Positions 32,079 through 35,076 of a stretch of 35,076 bases of DNA are shown here, one piece after another. Position 1 is the stretch's first letter, and each line of letters begins with the position of its first letter. The DNA is from Pseudomonadota bacterium. GTDB taxonomy: Bacteria > Pseudomonadota > Alphaproteobacteria > GCA-2731375. The translations under genes and the position numbers were made by a program. Under the pieces are notes generated by a model. That model saw only the letters and a list, made by a program, of their open reading frames with translations, did not search any database and was not told where the DNA came from. Where the stretch lies: the NCBI GenBank assembly GCA_027623205.1, contig JAQBYC010000043.1, positions 1 to 35,076 on the forward strand, given 5' to 3'.

Positions 32079-33797
32079 ATGAACACGCCAACGAGAAATA
32101 ATGACGGCGGCCGGACGGGTCGATTCATCCCCACTTACGAGGCATTGGCCCATGACATCAAGGGCCTTGGCGTTGATGCGGTCTTTGGTTTGATGAGCGA
32201 CGATACCGCCATGTTTGCGGTCGAAATCGACACCATCGGCATTCAATTTCTGGGCGCCCGGCACGAAAATAGCGCGATCGCCATGGCCGAAGGGTATGCC
32301 GCGACGTCGGGCAGGCTGGGCATTGCCATCATTGGCCGGGGGCCGGCCGCGGCAAACGGTCTGCACGCCGCTGTCAGCGCGTCCCGGACAGGCGCCAAAG
32401 TCCTGATAGTTTACGGCGAGGCACCGGTCGGTGGCGGCGAACCAAACGGTATCGGACCCGATTACAAGGCCTTCGACGCCCGTGGCGTCATGGCTGCCGC
32501 CGGTCTGCAGAGCTTTTTTCCAACCTCGCCGCAAGCGGCGCGGACCGCGTTGGCGGACGCCATCGCCGTGGCGATGCGAGGCAACGTGGTGACGCTGCAT
32601 CTGCCAACCGATGTTCAACTGGCCGAGATCGAGGTGTGGGCCGATGACCAGCCCATGGCCATGCCCGCATCAAGGCCCGGCGCGGCCGCCCGTTCCCAAG
32701 GCATCGACACGGCAATCCGGGTGCTGGCGACAAGCCAACGGCCCTTGATCATTGCCGGTATGGGCGCCCATCGCGCCGACGCGGGGCCAACGCTGGAAGC
32801 TTTGGCGGAACGGTTGGGCGCTTTGCTCATCACCACGGCCCGTGGCAAGGATATGTTCCGGGGCAACCCCAACAACCTGGACATCATTGGCTCGTTCTCT
32901 CACTCCATGGCCCGACGCCATGTCGCGCAGGCGGACTGTGTGGTGGCCTTTGGCGCTGCGCTGAACTTTCTGACCATGAGCTTTGGCCATTCCCTGCCCC
33001 CGGTTCCGCTTATTCAGGTGGACCTGGTACGAAACAATATTGGGCGCTATTGCGATGCCGATGTCGGCCTCGTCGGCGATGCCAAGACCGTGGCGGAACA
33101 GCTTTTGGCGGCGTTGCCTGCACGGACAGACGCCGAGAAGCCTTTTCACGCGCCTGAAGTGCGCCGGGCGATTGCGGAATTTGACATCAGCTCGGATTTT
33201 CAGTCCGCCCATACCGCCCGCACCGTGGATCCCCGGTCATTGGCCATGGAATTGAACAAGCTTTTGCCGGCCGATCGCAACTTGGTCTATGACGCGGGCA
33301 ATTTCCTGGGCGTGGTCCCCTATTTCTCGGCCCCGGGACCCGGTCATTTCAAAATGACCAATGAATTCGCCTCCATCGGCCTCGGCTTCGGCACTGCGCT
33401 GGGTGTAGCCAAGGCGCGACCCGGGGCGACCACGGTGCTGGTAATCGGAGACGGCGGTTTCGTCATGACCATGAGCGAGCTTGATACCGTGGCGCGGGAG
33501 GATCTGCCCATGGTGGTGATTTTGATGAACGATTGCGCCTATGGCGCCGAGTTGCATTTACTTCGAATGCATCAGCGGCCCGTCGCCAAGTCGCTATTTC
33601 CCGATGTGGATTTTGCCCCGATCGCGCAAGCTTTCGGTTTCGAGGTGGCGACCATACGGACCATGGATGACCTGGCTGCCGCCGCTCCTTTGCTGAAGGA
33701 TCCGCAGGGACCGGTCTTTCTGGACTGCAAGATCAACGCTGACATCGCCGCCCCCTTCATGAGCGAATTCGCCGCCTTCGAACAGCGGGATCGCTAA
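32079..33797 (+). CDS. Thiamine diphosphate-dependent enzyme, acetolactate synthase-like family
   Basis: A 572-residue ThDP enzyme with the three-domain layout of acetolactate synthase and benzoylformate decarboxylase. The cofactor-activating Glu63 is in ARHENSAIAMAEGYA of the PYR domain. A central Rossmann-like domain carries RPLIIAGMGAHRADAG. The PP domain has the metal motif GDG...N, from GDGGFVMTMSELDTVAR to ILMNDCAYGAE. Such enzymes decarboxylate 2-oxo acids or join the product to a second carbonyl. The FAD-binding loop of true AHAS is not obvious and no regulatory ilvN is adjacent, so a decarboxylase or lyase is as likely. The antiporter gene follows 39 bp later. Confidence 0.9.
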   Translation: MNTPTRNNDGGRTGRFIPTYEALAHDIKGLGVDAVFGLMSDDTAMFAVEIDTIGIQFLGARHENSAIAMAEGYAATSGRLGIAIIGRGPAAANGLHAAVSASRTGAKVLIVYGEAPVGGGEPNGIGPDYKAFDARGVMAAAGLQSFFPTSPQAARTALADAIAVAMRGNVVTLHLPTDVQLAEIEVWADDQPMAMPASRPGAAARSQGIDTAIRVLATSQRPLIIAGMGAHRADAGPTLEALAERLGALLITTARGKDMFRGNPNNLDIIGSFSHSMARRHVAQADCVVAFGAALNFLTMSFGHSLPPVPLIQVDLVRNNIGRYCDADVGLVGDAKTVAEQLLAALPARTDAEKPFHAPEVRRAIAEFDISSDFQSAHTARTVDPRSLAMELNKLLPADRNLVYDAGNFLGVVPYFSAPGPGHFKMTNEFASIGLGFGTALGVAKARPGATTVLVIGDGGFVMTMSELDTVAREDLPMVVILMNDCAYGAELHLLRMHQRPVAKSLFPDVDFAPIAQAFGFEVATIRTMDDLAAAAPLLKDPQGPVFLDCKINADIAAPFMSEFAAFEQRDR

Positions 33798-33836
33798 AGC
33801 CGATCAATCCCTTGGTCGTCTGTCCAGCGCATTTGG

Positions 33837-34904
33837 GTGGGAACTGAACCGGTGCTGCTTTTCTCTGCGCTGCCACTGTTTTGGGTCATCGCCATTTTCA
33901 GCGCGACGGCCGCCGTCGTTTGGCTGACCGGGACACGGTTGTCCTATCTCGCCGATGCCATCAGTGATCGGACCGGCATTGGCCGGGCACTCATGGGATT
34001 GATATTTTTGGCCGCCATCACCGAGCTGCCGGAACTGGTCACATCTGTTTATGCGGCCTGGAAAGGCAACGCCGCGCTGGCGCTGAACAACATGTTTGGC
34101 GGTATCGTTATGCAAACCGCTATTCTCGCCGTTGCGGATGGATTTGTCGTTCATGCGGCTATTACCACGGCACAGCGCAAGCCAACGCCGATCCTGGCAG
34201 GGGTCTTGTTGATCCTGTTGTTGAGTGCGGTTCTAACCATCACAATGGTCGGAGAGCTTGTGATACCCGGCCATGTTGGCGGCGGCGCTTTGATCCTGGC
34301 CTTGGTCTATGTCCTTGCCATATTCCTTCTGAGAAAATTTGATGACCGGGGCGATGGGCGGCCCATTGATTTGCCGCTGAAAGCGGCCGTGATTGCACGA
34401 CCCGAAATGACGAATGCCTTCCATTCGGCGCCGCTTGGCGCTCTGGCCACTTATTCCCTTGTTGCATCCGCCTTGATCCTGATGTGCGGGACGCTGCTGG
34501 TGGAGGCGGCGGAGGCGATCGCGGTCAAGACCGCCCTGGGCCAAAGCTTCGTAGGCGTCACTTTGCTGGCTGCCGCGACGTCTTTGCCGGAATTGAGCAC
34601 GACAATTGCCGCCGTTCGCATGGGTGCCTACGGCATGGCGATTGCCAATATATTCGGCAGTAACCTGATTATGGTTTTGCTGATATTTCCGGCCGATTTG
34701 TTTTATCGTGGCGGCGCCATCCTGGACCTTGCCGACGATACCGCGCGTCTGGCGCTGGTTTTTGGTATTCTTGTTACGGCTGTTTATCTGGTGGGTTTGC
34801 TGGTTAAGAAAAAACCCCGGTGCTTGGGGATGGGGGTGGATTCCATACTGGTCCTGATCATCTACGCATTCAGTTTTTATGCTCTACTGCAGGTTGGCCG
34901 CTAG
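33837..34904 (+). CDS. Sodium/calcium exchanger family (CaCA) membrane antiporter
   Basis: A 355-residue protein with ten or so hydrophobic helices. The two inverted alpha-repeats of the Ca2+/cation antiporter superfamily are clear: AAITELPELVTSVYAAWKGN with NNMFGGIVMQT in the first half, and AAATSLPELSTTIAAVRMGA with ANIFGSNLIMV in the second. Both carry the ion-binding glutamate (LPE). A polar loop after GGALILALVYVLAIFLLRKF links the halves. The start is uncertain: GTG 33837 and GTG 33852 are both possible and neither has a strong ribosome binding site. It lies 39 bp after the ThDP enzyme gene on the same strand, with no obvious functional link. Confidence 0.85.
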   Translation: MGTEPVLLFSALPLFWVIAIFSATAAVVWLTGTRLSYLADAISDRTGIGRALMGLIFLAAITELPELVTSVYAAWKGNAALALNNMFGGIVMQTAILAVADGFVVHAAITTAQRKPTPILAGVLLILLLSAVLTITMVGELVIPGHVGGGALILALVYVLAIFLLRKFDDRGDGRPIDLPLKAAVIARPEMTNAFHSAPLGALATYSLVASALILMCGTLLVEAAEAIAVKTALGQSFVGVTLLAAATSLPELSTTIAAVRMGAYGMAIANIFGSNLIMVLLIFPADLFYRGGAILDLADDTARLALVFGILVTAVYLVGLLVKKKPRCLGMGVDSILVLIIYAFSFYALLQVGR

Positions 34905-35007
34905 TGCGTCAAATTATTGTCCTGGTATCTCGGTCGATACCTGGCCGGCTTGATGTAGGTCGTATTAGGAGGATAGATCTGATGCTAGTGTTTGGCTTAG
35001 ATCTTCG

Positions 35008-35076
35008 CTAGTCGTCTGAATCATCTAAATCGCCGGGTACAGGTTTTTCAGCTTGATGCGGGCGTTTACGGTTGTA
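35008..35076 (-). CDS. Partial C-terminus of a possible transposase or integrase
   Basis: Only the last 22 codons lie inside the window. They read YNRKRPHQAEKPVPGDLDDS and end with TAG at 35008-35010. YNRKRPH is reminiscent of the YN..RPH motif near the end of DDE transposases of the IS3/IS481 type. The acidic tail is not typical of these, so the call is weak; the sequence beyond 35076 would settle it. The gap 34905-35007 holds no supported gene. Confidence 0.35.
   Translation of the reverse strand, partial: YNRKRPHQAEKPVPGDLDDSDD

Noticed and set aside
34968-35011. AGGAGG followed at good spacing by a 9-codon ORF (MLVFGLDLR)
   Set aside because: The ribosome binding site is striking, but nine codons cannot be supported as a gene and the stretch overlaps the end of the possible transposase on the other strand. 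A leader peptide cannot be shown without the downstream sequence.

Overview
The window is a chromosomal stretch of a high-GC alphaproteobacterium, most likely of the Rhodospirillales type. The best indicators are rph divergent from hrcA-grpE, with rdgB and hemW following rph, and the sequence of ribosomal protein S21. These placements rest on family recognition by eye, not on a search.

Layout. 1-4 kb: a leftward housekeeping run, rph > rdgB > hemW > pteridine-reductase-like SDR > folB, ending in five copies of a 16-bp tandem repeat. 4-9 kb: rightward hrcA, grpE, an AlkX/YcaQ DNA glycosylase and comM. 9-10.2 kb: an AT-rich foreign patch with a small membrane gene cut by an in-frame stop, followed by a decayed second copy of the comM 3' end; this looks like the scar of an insertion at comM. 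10.2-14.5 kb: a hybrid histidine kinase, a possible PntA-like remnant, an AmpG-type permease and a coupled macro-domain protein.

14.6-19.6 kb is a metabolic block. It holds an acyl-CoA ligase reduced to its two ends, coupled to an SDR, then an enoyl-CoA hydratase-family protein and a strong terminator. After that come an LLM flavin/F420 oxidoreductase, a fumarate-reductase-type flavoprotein and a one-domain 2Fe-2S protein. The last three form a tight run and look like a small redox system of unknown substrate; this is the best candidate for undescribed biology here. 19.6-20.8 kb: an alkyltransferase-like protein, a broken REP-associated transposase and a tRNA-Arg(CCU)-like gene with altered conserved bases.

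20.9-34.9 kb: transport and catabolic genes. These are two 14-helix MFS exporters, a 2-hydroxyacid dehydrogenase, an alpha/beta hydrolase, a TTC38-like TPR protein, a GMC oxidoreductase, a cysteine hydrolase, a thiolase, a ThDP enzyme and a Na+/Ca2+-type antiporter, with rpsU (apparently CTG-started) among them. The right edge holds the last 22 codons of a possible transposase.

Scattered features: a 105-bp two-hairpin intergenic element occurs three times (after grpE, after the cysteine hydrolase, after rpsU), each time just 3' of a gene and in the gene's orientation. In several places a stop codon lies inside the arm of a hairpin.
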